DNA from: an uncultured Lachnospiraceae bacterium
Lineage (GTDB): Bacteria > Bacillota > Clostridia > Lachnospirales > Lachnospiraceae
DNA: 59,278 bases
NCBI GenBank assembly: GCA_947179245.1
Contig: CAMXBD010000002.1
Location: 1 to 59,278, forward strand
Direction of reading: 5' to 3'
In this document: piece after piece, positions 51,781-59,278 of the stretch
Layout of the letters: each line of letters opens with the position of its first letter
Numbering within the stretch: position 1 is the stretch's first letter
Translations under genes and position numbers: made by a program
The notes under the pieces: model-generated
What the model was told of the DNA's origin: nothing
Databases searched by the model: none
The model's input: the letters and a program-made list of their open reading frames with translations, nothing else

Positions 51781-52491
51781 ATGGCAATGTTGGAAGTAAA
51801 GGATCTTCATGTCCATTATGGTGTGATAGAAGCGATTAAAGGAATCAGTTTCGAGGTTGAGAAGGGCGAAGTAATTGCGCTGATTGGTGCAAACGGAGCG
51901 GGTAAGACAACGACACTGCACACGATCACGGGATTGATCAAGCCTACGAGCGGAAGCATCATCTTTGAGGGCAAAGATATCACGAAGACGCCGGGGTATA
52001 AGATCGTACCTATGGGTATGGCGCATGTACCGGAGGGAAGACGTGTTTTTGCACAGCTGTCAGTTTATGACAATCTGATGATGGGCGCCTATACGAGAAA
52101 AGATAAAAACGAGATCAAGGAGACTCTGCACATGGTGTATGAGCGTTTTCCGAGACTGGAAGAACGTAAAACACAGATGGCGGGAACCCTGAGCGGCGGT
52201 GAACAGCAGATGCTTGCCATGGGGCGGGCGCTTATGAGCCAGCCAAGTATTATTCTGATGGATGAGCCGTCAATGGGACTTTCTCCAATTTTTGTTAATG
52301 AGATTTTTGATATTATCAAGCGCGTCAGTGAGTCAGGAACCACCGTATTATTGGTGGAACAGAATGCAAAGAAAGCATTGGCTATCGCTGACAGGGCATA
52401 TGTACTTGAGACGGGAAATATTTCACTGTCGGGAAATGCTGATGAGCTGATGCATAATGAGGCTGTGAAGAAAGCGTACTTAGGGGAATAG
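51781..52491 (+). CDS. livF: Branched-chain amino acid ABC ATPase LivF
   Basis: ABC ATPase of 236 residues. Walker A GANGAGKTT near 35; LivF-type VPEGRRVFAQLSVYDNLMMGAY; signature LSGGEQQMLAMGRAL; Walker B IILMDEPSMGLSP; switch VEQNAKKAL. The start at 51781 (MAMLEV) is chosen because the domain begins there and AAAGGA lies upstream; ATG 51772 in the same frame is too near that site. It ends the liv operon. Confidence 0.94.
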   Translation: MAMLEVKDLHVHYGVIEAIKGISFEVEKGEVIALIGANGAGKTTTLHTITGLIKPTSGSIIFEGKDITKTPGYKIVPMGMAHVPEGRRVFAQLSVYDNLMMGAYTRKDKNEIKETLHMVYERFPRLEERKTQMAGTLSGGEQQMLAMGRALMSQPSIILMDEPSMGLSPIFVNEIFDIIKRVSESGTTVLLVEQNAKKALAIADRAYVLETGNISLSGNADELMHNEAVKKAYLGE

Positions 52492-52546
52492 GGCAGGCAA
52501 TTCTTCCCGCGGCAAATATAATTTGATATTATATTTATTTAAATAT

Positions 52547-52582
52547 TTAGCTGGCTAAATTTAACAAAAATTAGCCAGCTAA
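52547..52582. promoter_or_regulatory. Paired LacI-type operators before the regulator gene
   Basis: TTAGCTGGCTAA (52547) and TTAGCCAGCTAA (52571) are each palindromic with a 2-base centre and are reverse complements of each other, 24 bp apart. They could be LacI-family operators for self-control, or form a 12-bp hairpin ending the liv operon. Half-sites TTAGCT (53790) and GGCTAA (53829) recur before the mannanase gene. Confidence 0.6.
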
Positions 52583-52658
52583 TTTGTTTGTATTATGCAT
52601 ATATTAATTTACTTTTTTTTATTATAATGTAAAATGACTAATTATATTGGAGGAGAGT

Positions 52659-53678
52659 ATGGCTAAGACAGTTAGATTGGCAGATATTGCACAGAAAGTA
52701 GGCGTGAGTACCGTAACAGTCTCCAAGGCGCTGGCGGGACAGAAGGGTGTCAGCGAGGAAATGAGGGAGAAGATCAAGCAGTTGGCGGATGAGATGGGCT
52801 ATGTACAGTCTTCCAAGACCAAGCGGGCAGTGATGCGCAAGAGCTACAATATTGGGTTACTAATTGAAGAGAGTTATCTGGATAAATACGATTCATTCTA
52901 TTGGCAGATGTATCAGCAGATTGCGACAAAAGCCATGGCGTGGGGATGCTTTACACTGATGGAGGTAGTAGGCGGACAGAAGGAAGAGACCCCTGAACTG
53001 CCGAAACTGCTTAAGGAACAGAAAGTGGACGGAGTGATTGTTCTTGGCAAGATGCCGGACTTTTTTCTGGCGATGCTCAAGAGAAGTTCTTCCATCCCCA
53101 TTGTGTATATGGATTTTACAGATGAAGCACAGGATGTGGACTCTGTTGTGTCGGACAGCTTTTATGGCACGTATCAGTTGACGAATTATCTTTTCAGTAT
53201 GGGACATGAGAAGATTGCATATGTGGGAACTCTGCTTGCTACCAGCTCTATTACGGACCGTTATCTGGGCTATGTGAAAGCTATGTTAGAGCACGGCGCC
53301 GAGCTGAGGGATGATTGGCGCATTGATGACAGGGATATACACAGCGGATATATTGATGAGGTAAATCTTTTAAATATTCCAAAAGACATGCCTACTGCAT
53401 TTGTGTGTAACTGCGATCTGTCGGCAGGGATGCTGATCAATAAGCTTAGACAAAATGATTACCGCGTGCCGGAGGACGTTTCGGTAGTGGGGTATGATAA
53501 CTATATCTATCCGGGTATCTGCGATATAGGGATTACGACATATGAGGTGGATCTGGGTGAGATGGCGAAGAGAACGGTCGGTGTACTGCTTGACAAACTT
53601 CAGGATCAGGCGACGGTGCCGAGCACACATATCGTGGAAGGACACTTGGTGATCAAGGACAGTGTTCGACGCATATAA
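52659..53678 (+). CDS. LacI family transcriptional regulator
   Basis: A 339-residue regulator. The N-terminal HTH and hinge helix are RLADIAQKVGVSTVTVSKALAGQKGVS, then a periplasmic-binding-protein-like sensor domain (NIGLLIEESYLDKYDSFYWQMY, DSVVSDSFYGTYQLTNYL, EDVSVVGYDNYIYPGI). The ATG at 52659 has GGAGGAG upstream. Position next to a GH26 mannanase and sugar uptake genes suggests it responds to mannan-derived sugars; this is inference. Confidence 0.92.
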   Translation: MAKTVRLADIAQKVGVSTVTVSKALAGQKGVSEEMREKIKQLADEMGYVQSSKTKRAVMRKSYNIGLLIEESYLDKYDSFYWQMYQQIATKAMAWGCFTLMEVVGGQKEETPELPKLLKEQKVDGVIVLGKMPDFFLAMLKRSSSIPIVYMDFTDEAQDVDSVVSDSFYGTYQLTNYLFSMGHEKIAYVGTLLATSSITDRYLGYVKAMLEHGAELRDDWRIDDRDIHSGYIDEVNLLNIPKDMPTAFVCNCDLSAGMLINKLRQNDYRVPEDVSVVGYDNYIYPGICDIGITTYEVDLGEMAKRTVGVLLDKLQDQATVPSTHIVEGHLVIKDSVRRI

Positions 53679-53873
53679 ACATTGATTTAGTAATAATAGA
53701 TAAAAAATAAATAATTAAATCGGTATAATCTACCAAAATGACAAGAAGTGAGGTAAAAAGGTTGAAGTTGAGCTGAAGTTGAGTTAAAATTAGCTTATAA
53801 TTTAAGTGGGTTAAATGGTTAAATAAGAGGCTAATTAACTTAAACAAACAGGTGATTTACAGAGGAAATGTAC

Positions 53874-55385
53874 ATGGGGAATGGAAAGTGTATGGCTGGT
53901 CTCGCAGCCGCCATAATGATATGTAATCTTACAGGATGCGGGACAGCAGCAGATACAGATCGTCAGACTGTTGAAGAAGAGGAAAAGTTTCTTCCGGAGA
54001 CAGTGGGGACATATGAGGCTGAGGAAGCCGAACTGATCGGAAACGTACACCGGGAAAGTAATGCCTCCGGCTATAGTGGCGAAGGGTATGCCACCGGGTT
54101 CGAGGAAGATACGGATATGTGCGTTTTTCACGTCGAAATATCTGAAGCAGGATTCTATGATTTAAATTTCTACAGTGCAAGCAGCGATTATAAAGAAAAT
54201 TATGTGAGTGTGGACGGAGATTCCATGGGTACGTTCGTGACTGAAACGAAGGAATTTGGGGTTTCAGCGCTGTCGAGGGTGTATCTGGAAGCAGGAGAAC
54301 ATGAGGTCTCGGTTGCCAAGTATTGGGGGTGGATCGATCTGGATAAACTTGATGTCGTGACGGCGGCGCCTATCGATCCGGCGATTTATCAGGTGTCAGC
54401 TAAGTTGTGTAATGAGAACGCCACGGATCAGACAAAGCGTCTCATGAGTTACCTGTGTGACAATTACGGCACGAAGATACTGTCTGGACAATATTGTGAT
54501 ACCGGTGCATTCGGTAAAGAGTTTCAGGTAGTTAAGAAGGTTACGGGTAAGACACCGGCTGTACTGGGACTGGATTTTATAGAATACTCTCCTTCGAGAG
54601 TGGAGAATGGCAGTACCAGTAAGGCGACGGAGTTTGCAATCCAGCATTGGGAGAATGGCGGGATCGTCACGTTCTGCTGGCACTGGAATGCACCGTCTAA
54701 ATATCTGACAGGACAGTGGTACAGCGGATTTTATAAAGAGTATACAAACATTGATCTTGCGAAGATCATGAACGGAGAAGATGAAGAAGGATATGACCTT
54801 TTGATGAAGGATATCGATGCCATCGCCGAACAGCTGTTGATTTTACAGGATGCGGGTGTGCCTGTGTTGTGGAGACCTCTTCACGAAGCGGCGGGAGGCT
54901 GGTTCTGGTGGGGAGATGCCGGGGCGGATGCCTACAAGAAATTATACATATGCCTGTATGAGAAGCTGACAGACGAATACGGGTTAAACAATCTGATATG
55001 GGTGTGGAACGGACAGGACGCGGACTGGTATCCGGGAGATGAATATGTGGATATTATCGGCGAGGATATCTATCCGGGAGAACGTGTTTACACTTCACAG
55101 ATCAACAAATATATGGAAGCGGTAAATTATACCAATCCTCCTAAAATGGTTGTGCTTTCAGAGAACGGCTGTGTTTTTGATCCCGATCTTGCAGTCCGTG
55201 ACGGCGCTATGTGGGGATTCTGGTGTACATGGGGATCTGAGTTTGTGGCGAAGAATACGTCGATCTTCTCCTATAGTGACCAGTATACGGAAGAAGATGC
55301 ACTCAAGCGGTTTTATGAGAATGAGGCAGTCATCACATTGGATGACATTCCTGATTTGGGCGACTATCCGATCAGGGAAGAGTAG
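53874..55385 (+). CDS. GH26 beta-mannanase lipoprotein with N-terminal CBM
   Basis: A 503-residue surface enzyme. Lipobox LTGC near 22, then an acidic linker. A beta-sandwich carbohydrate-binding module (about 43-165; YEAEEAELIG to YWGWIDLDKLDVV, CBM35/6-like) is followed by a GH26 barrel (about 180-490). The acid/base Glu is in LWRPLHEAAGGWFWWG and the nucleophile Glu in MVVLSENG; both are present. It would cut beta-1,4-mannan at the cell surface. The ATG at 53874 is preferred over 53868 because AGAGGA is then 7 bases away. Confidence 0.9.
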   Translation: MGNGKCMAGLAAAIMICNLTGCGTAADTDRQTVEEEEKFLPETVGTYEAEEAELIGNVHRESNASGYSGEGYATGFEEDTDMCVFHVEISEAGFYDLNFYSASSDYKENYVSVDGDSMGTFVTETKEFGVSALSRVYLEAGEHEVSVAKYWGWIDLDKLDVVTAAPIDPAIYQVSAKLCNENATDQTKRLMSYLCDNYGTKILSGQYCDTGAFGKEFQVVKKVTGKTPAVLGLDFIEYSPSRVENGSTSKATEFAIQHWENGGIVTFCWHWNAPSKYLTGQWYSGFYKEYTNIDLAKIMNGEDEEGYDLLMKDIDAIAEQLLILQDAGVPVLWRPLHEAAGGWFWWGDAGADAYKKLYICLYEKLTDEYGLNNLIWVWNGQDADWYPGDEYVDIIGEDIYPGERVYTSQINKYMEAVNYTNPPKMVVLSENGCVFDPDLAVRDGAMWGFWCTWGSEFVAKNTSIFSYSDQYTEEDALKRFYENEAVITLDDIPDLGDYPIREE

Positions 55386-55400
55386 CAGAAGGGATAAAAC

Positions 55401-56072
55401 GTGCTTCAGAGATTCTTTGACTACGATGGGAAGCTGGTAGGTTTCCTTAATAAAACAGGAGAGATTATTCTGGTCAATATCGTATTCCTGTTATGCTGCA
55501 TTCCGGTCGTTACTATTGGACCGGCAATGACATCGCTCTACTACGCGACGATGAAGAGCATACGGCGTGAGCGGGGCGGACCTGTGAAAGAATTTTTTCA
55601 CTCTATGAAAAGAACGCTTGGCAAGGGGACTCTGCTCACTATCGGCATTTTGTTATGGTCAGCATCGTTGTGGTACGGCAGGCAGATGGTGCGTGCGGGT
55701 ACGGAGCAGGCAGTCACGTTTCCGTTAATCCTGTACGATGCCGCGATAGTGATGAGCGTTTGTATATTAATTTATTTATTTCCGGTTTTTTCCAGATTCG
55801 AGATGAAGGTGACAAAAATGATTCAGCTATCTTTTGTCATGAGTATCCGTTTTCTGCCGGTCACAGTGATCGTGGCGGCAGGAAGTATGCTAGTGGGCTG
55901 GCTGGTGGCTTTCAGACTGCCGATCGCATGTATTCTGGTTGTTCCGGGTGTCTGGTGTTATCTGGTGACTTTTCTGATGGAAAAGGCGCTTCTCCACTAC
56001 ATGCCGGAGGCGAGACCGGGTGAGGAACAGTGGTACGACCGCGAAAAGCGGAAGGAAGATAAGAACGAGTGA
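55401..56072 (+). CDS. YesL family (DUF624) membrane protein
   Basis: A 223-residue protein with about five membrane helices. It starts with GTG and has GAAGGGA upstream. The DUF624 pattern is FDYDGKLVGFLNKTGEIILVNIVFLLCCIPVVTIGPAMTSLYYATMKSIRRE. YesL proteins sit in sugar-uptake clusters beside YesMN systems and binding proteins; their job is not known. It lies between the mannanase and the large binding-protein gene, probably in one operon. Confidence 0.88.
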   Translation: MLQRFFDYDGKLVGFLNKTGEIILVNIVFLLCCIPVVTIGPAMTSLYYATMKSIRRERGGPVKEFFHSMKRTLGKGTLLTIGILLWSASLWYGRQMVRAGTEQAVTFPLILYDAAIVMSVCILIYLFPVFSRFEMKVTKMIQLSFVMSIRFLPVTVIVAAGSMLVGWLVAFRLPIACILVVPGVWCYLVTFLMEKALLHYMPEARPGEEQWYDREKRKEDKNE

Positions 56073-56161
56073 AAGCAATGCTCCGTGGCAGGCAGGCGGC
56101 GCGGAAGAAGAATAGAATTGTAAATAGCATACAAACGTGGTATGCGGGAAAGAGGTAGAAG

Positions 56162-59155
56162 ATGAGACACACTGACAGGGGTAAAAGAGTGACGGCGGTT
56201 GTCCTGACGGCAGCGATGACATTGATGACATTGTACTCTTCGGGAATCGCGTCTCATGCACAGACAAATCTGAGCATGGATGATTTTGACGACATCATAA
56301 GCTCTTACTCAATCGATGACTCGATTCCGGATTACAGGGATTATGTGGCGCAGTTTGATGCGGTTTATCCGGATGCCGAGATCAGAGTGGGTGCGGAGGC
56401 GAGCGTGCGCTACAATGAAGGCGACATGGCGGTTGAGCCTATAATCTACACGAATTACGAGGGAATGAGCGGTGACAGCATCTACACGAGCGAAGATTCC
56501 TTGACGGAATTTACGGTGAATGTGGAGGAAGAAGGCTTCTATAATCTGTCCTTGGAATATTTTCCGGTGGCTGGAAAGAACTCCGACATCGAGCGAAGCA
56601 TTTTTATCGATGGCGAACTGCCTTACAGCGAGATGGCGCTTGTCGATTTCTACCGTATCTGGAAATTTGATGTCCAGACGGCAGATCAGACTGTGAACGG
56701 TTCGGTGCAGTATCTTTGGGAAAAAGATAATCAGGGTAACGACAATAAACCGGGCATGGTGGAGGCGCCGGAGTGGGTCACAAGCTATACCTATGACAGT
56801 GAGGGACATATCACCACACCGCTCTCCATATATCTGACAAAGGGCGAGCATACAATTTCCCTGCTTTCATTAAAAGAGCCTATGGTTATCCATCAGCTGA
56901 TTCTGGGAAAAGCCGAACAGACTAAAACATATGCGGAAGTCAAGGCAGAATGGGATGCGGCAGGAGCCAAGGCAACGACGGGTCAGAATATCTGCATTGA
57001 GGGTGAGAATGCAGTCAGAACATCTTCCCAGATGTTATATCCGATACAGGATCAGTCTTCCCCGGCGGTTTCTCCTTCCAGCGCGAAAGAACTGCTCAAT
57101 AATACTATCGGCGGCAATTCATGGCGGTTGGTAGGACAGTGGATCGAATGGGAGTTTGATGTGGAAGAATCGGGATATTACAATATTTCTCTCTATGACT
57201 GCCAGAATTATGTGAGAGGTATTTATGTATCCAGAAGAATTTTTATAGATGATGTAGTGCCGTTTCAGGAGATGGAAGATTACGGTTTCCACTATGCGCA
57301 GAGCTGGCGCGAAGATGTGCTGTCTGACGAGGCGGGAACACCTTACTCCTTCTATTTTGAAAAAGGACACCACACACTCCGCATGGAGGCAGTGCTGGGC
57401 GACTTTGCAGATATTGTCAGCGAAGTTCAGGACAGTGTACAGCAGCTTAACTCAATCTATCGTGAAGTAATCAAGATTACCGGTGTAGATCCGGATACAT
57501 ACAGAGATTATCAGCTTGCAAGTTCCCTGCCGAATCTGCATGGCGAGCTGGTTGCAGTGCGTGATCAGTTGAGTGATGCAATCAGTGACATGGAAGCCTT
57601 GACGGGTAAAAACTCCGACAAGCTGACAGTTCTTTTGACGATGCGTGATCAGTTGAACGATCTTATTGACGACGAAGAATATTTTGTAAGAGTCATAGGT
57701 TCATACAAGATCAATGTCCGTGCCTGCGGTAACTGGGTCAGCACGATCGTGTCACAGCCGCTTGCAGTGGACCGTATCAATATTACTTCCGCGGATGTGG
57801 ATGTGGAATATGCCAATGATTCTTTCTTTAGTAAGGTAGGATATGAGTGTAAGAGACTGTTCTATTCCTTCATTATAGATTATAACCAGATCGGTAACGT
57901 AATTGCCGAAGGCGATGACAGTGCGACCCTCACACTCTGGATTGGTTCCGGACGTGATCAGGCGAATGTTATTAAAGCCATGATTGATGAGGACTTTACC
58001 AACAATTATGGTGTTAACGTCAACGTACAGCTGGTAGACATGAACACACTGCTTCGTGCTGAACTGGCGGGAGAAGGACCGGATGTGGCGATTCAGGTGG
58101 CAAATACCAACGGTATCGCAGGACAGGTATTGAATACGGGAAATGACACACCTGTCAATTATGGTATCCGTAATGCGGTGCTGGATCTAAGCCGGTTTGA
58201 CGATTTGGAAGAAGTGACAGAAAGATTTGCGGATGCGGCGATGGTGCCGTTCCAGTTCGACGGTGCGACTTATGCGCTGCCGGAGACGACGACATTCCCG
58301 GTTATGTTCTACCGCAGGGATATTCTGGCGGAACTTGACATGGAAGTGCCGGAGACTTGGGACGACGTGAAGGTAGCCATGGCAGTGCTTTCCAAGAACC
58401 AGATGGAATTTGGTATGCTGCCGAGTGAACAGGTATTTGCGATGTTCTTATACCAGAATGGCGGTTCTTACTATACCGAGGACGGTTCCAGATCAGACTT
58501 GGATTCTGATATCGCAATCAATACATTTAAAGAATACTGTGAATATTACACGGATTACAAACTGGATAAAGAGACGAGCGTGGAAGAACGTTTCCGTACC
58601 GGTGAGTGTCCGATCATCATAGCTGACTACACGATTTACAACAACTTAGTCGTATCCGCACCGGATATTGCAGGACTGTGGAGTTTCGCTCCCGTACCCG
58701 GCACGGTTCAGGAGGACGGCACGGTAGACCATAGTACGGGTTGTACTGGTCTGGCAAGTATCATCATGGCGGACACAGAGTATCCGGATGAGTGCTGGGA
58801 GTTCTTAAAATGGTGGAACTCAGCCGATGTGCAGACGAGATACGGCCGTGAGATGGAGAGTCTTATGGGTTCCGCGGCGCGTGTGCCTACAGCTAACCTA
58901 GAGGCATTCAACAATATGCCTTGGCCGGTCAATGACCATGAGGCGCTTCGGGATGCATTTGAGTGGGCGAGAGGTATTCCTCAGGTTCCGGGCGGTTACT
59001 ATTCATGGCGTAACATTAACAATGCTTTCTATACTGTGACTACCGAGACTGACACTGCTTCACCGAGAGAGGAACTTACTGATAAAGTAATCTATATCAA
59101 CGCAGAAATTGATTATAAGCGGCAGGAGTTAGGTTTGCCGCTGGCAGAAGATTAG
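56162..59155 (+). CDS. Giant solute-binding protein with two N-terminal CBM-like domains
   Basis: A 997-residue exported protein. The N-terminal signal (RVTAVVLTAAMTLMTLYSSGIASHAQ) has no lipobox Cys. Two related beta-sandwich blocks follow: about 60-260 (FTVNVEEEGFYNLSLEYFPV, then SIFIDGELPY) and about 275-430 (WEFDVEESGYYNISLYDCQN, then RIFIDDVVPF). A helical linker (435-520) follows, and the C-terminal 600-997 is an extracellular solute-binding domain (TLTLWIGSGRDQANVIKAMID, DVAIQVANTNGIAGQ, ALPETTTFPVMFYRRDIL). Ordinary sugar SBPs have about 430 residues. It probably captures mannan fragments for the permease encoded next. Confidence 0.85.
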   Translation: MRHTDRGKRVTAVVLTAAMTLMTLYSSGIASHAQTNLSMDDFDDIISSYSIDDSIPDYRDYVAQFDAVYPDAEIRVGAEASVRYNEGDMAVEPIIYTNYEGMSGDSIYTSEDSLTEFTVNVEEEGFYNLSLEYFPVAGKNSDIERSIFIDGELPYSEMALVDFYRIWKFDVQTADQTVNGSVQYLWEKDNQGNDNKPGMVEAPEWVTSYTYDSEGHITTPLSIYLTKGEHTISLLSLKEPMVIHQLILGKAEQTKTYAEVKAEWDAAGAKATTGQNICIEGENAVRTSSQMLYPIQDQSSPAVSPSSAKELLNNTIGGNSWRLVGQWIEWEFDVEESGYYNISLYDCQNYVRGIYVSRRIFIDDVVPFQEMEDYGFHYAQSWREDVLSDEAGTPYSFYFEKGHHTLRMEAVLGDFADIVSEVQDSVQQLNSIYREVIKITGVDPDTYRDYQLASSLPNLHGELVAVRDQLSDAISDMEALTGKNSDKLTVLLTMRDQLNDLIDDEEYFVRVIGSYKINVRACGNWVSTIVSQPLAVDRINITSADVDVEYANDSFFSKVGYECKRLFYSFIIDYNQIGNVIAEGDDSATLTLWIGSGRDQANVIKAMIDEDFTNNYGVNVNVQLVDMNTLLRAELAGEGPDVAIQVANTNGIAGQVLNTGNDTPVNYGIRNAVLDLSRFDDLEEVTERFADAAMVPFQFDGATYALPETTTFPVMFYRRDILAELDMEVPETWDDVKVAMAVLSKNQMEFGMLPSEQVFAMFLYQNGGSYYTEDGSRSDLDSDIAINTFKEYCEYYTDYKLDKETSVEERFRTGECPIIIADYTIYNNLVVSAPDIAGLWSFAPVPGTVQEDGTVDHSTGCTGLASIIMADTEYPDECWEFLKWWNSADVQTRYGREMESLMGSAARVPTANLEAFNNMPWPVNDHEALRDAFEWARGIPQVPGGYYSWRNINNAFYTVTTETDTASPREELTDKVIYINAEIDYKRQELGLPLAED

Positions 59156-59171
59156 GAAAGGAGGAATTGAG

Positions 59172-59278
59172 ATGAGTCAAACAAATACAAACACAGCAGG
59201 GTCTGCTGAGCTTCTGGAGATCAATATGAAACAGAAGAAGCTGGGCTATCAGATTAAGCGTAACAAAGAAATCTATCT
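59172..59278 (+). CDS. Start of a downstream gene, probably the ABC permease (3' end outside window)
   Basis: An ATG with AAAGGAGG 8 bases upstream begins a frame open to the window end. It reads MSQTNTNTAGSAELLEINMK and then a Lys/Arg-rich run (QKKLGYQIKRNKEI). Basic N-termini of this kind precede the first membrane helix of LplB-type sugar permeases, and a permease is expected after the binding protein. The visible 35 residues do not prove this. Confidence 0.6.
   Translation, partial: MSQTNTNTAGSAELLEINMKQKKLGYQIKRNKEIY

Overview
The window looks like a chromosome segment of an anaerobic, saccharolytic Firmicute, most likely a gut Lachnospiraceae (Clostridia). This is inferred from the gene content: a YesM/YesN two-component system next to sugar ABC genes, a CBM-fused solute-binding protein beside a YesL protein, a GH26 mannanase, an [FeFe]-hydrogenase-like sensor, AsnA, an HPr-like protein without its histidine, the TIGR03915/TIGR03916-type repair pair, AGGAGG ribosome sites, and sigma-A promoters, many with extended TGnTATAAT -10 boxes. 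No rRNA, tRNA, CRISPR array or phage was seen. The genus is not assigned.

Layout. 1-3.9 kb: AI-2E family transporter (5' end outside the window), D-2-hydroxyacid dehydrogenase, VanZ-like protein, DUF308 protein and an unknown small protein. 4.0-5.0 kb: thiT on the minus strand behind a TPP riboswitch that appears to act by hiding the ribosome site. 5.1-8.1 kb: MarR regulator, two HAD hydrolases and a nucleotidyltransferase. 8.1-12.1 kb: BlaI/BlaR1-like pair with an unusual sensor domain, and an unknown protein. 12.1-13.4 kb: MFS efflux protein behind a leader peptide and attenuator. 13.5-23.9 kb: alpha-glucan locus (YesN-YesM-SBP, then MalE-MalF-MalG-pullulanase). 24-29 kb: CPBP protease, soluble H-cluster/chemoreceptor fusion, MBL-fold enzyme, EEP-family protein. 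29.06-29.29 kb: MITE-like palindromic element. 29.4-35.7 kb: gltBD with a LysR-type dyad, promoter and promoter-proximal terminator. 35.9-38.96 kb: PIN-domain module, PAS protein, Uma2 nuclease, asnA. 39.2-45.5 kb: DNA-repair cluster, with a radical SAM protein plus DUF4130 partner behind a promoter flanked by two perfect LexA boxes, then an HPr-like protein, a nuclease-helicase and endonuclease IV. 45.5-47.3 kb: a DnaA-box-rich AT-rich spacer and a GH13 amylase. 47.4-52.5 kb: livKHMGF operon with a repeated, covarying RNA structure in two of its gaps. 52.6-59.3 kb: LacI regulator, GH26 mannanase, YesL protein, giant CBM-SBP fusion and the first codons of a downstream gene.

How the genes work together. 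Two carbohydrate systems (starch/pullulan and beta-mannan) sit near nitrogen functions (gltBD, asnA, branched-chain amino acid uptake). The main candidates for new biology are the SOS-controlled radical SAM/DUF4130 operon, the H-cluster chemoreceptor, the repeated liv-operon RNA, the in-frame promoter-borne repeat at 5.1 and 11.3 kb, and a recurring design in which an intrinsic terminator lies just downstream of a promoter (gltB, livK, the CPBP gene).
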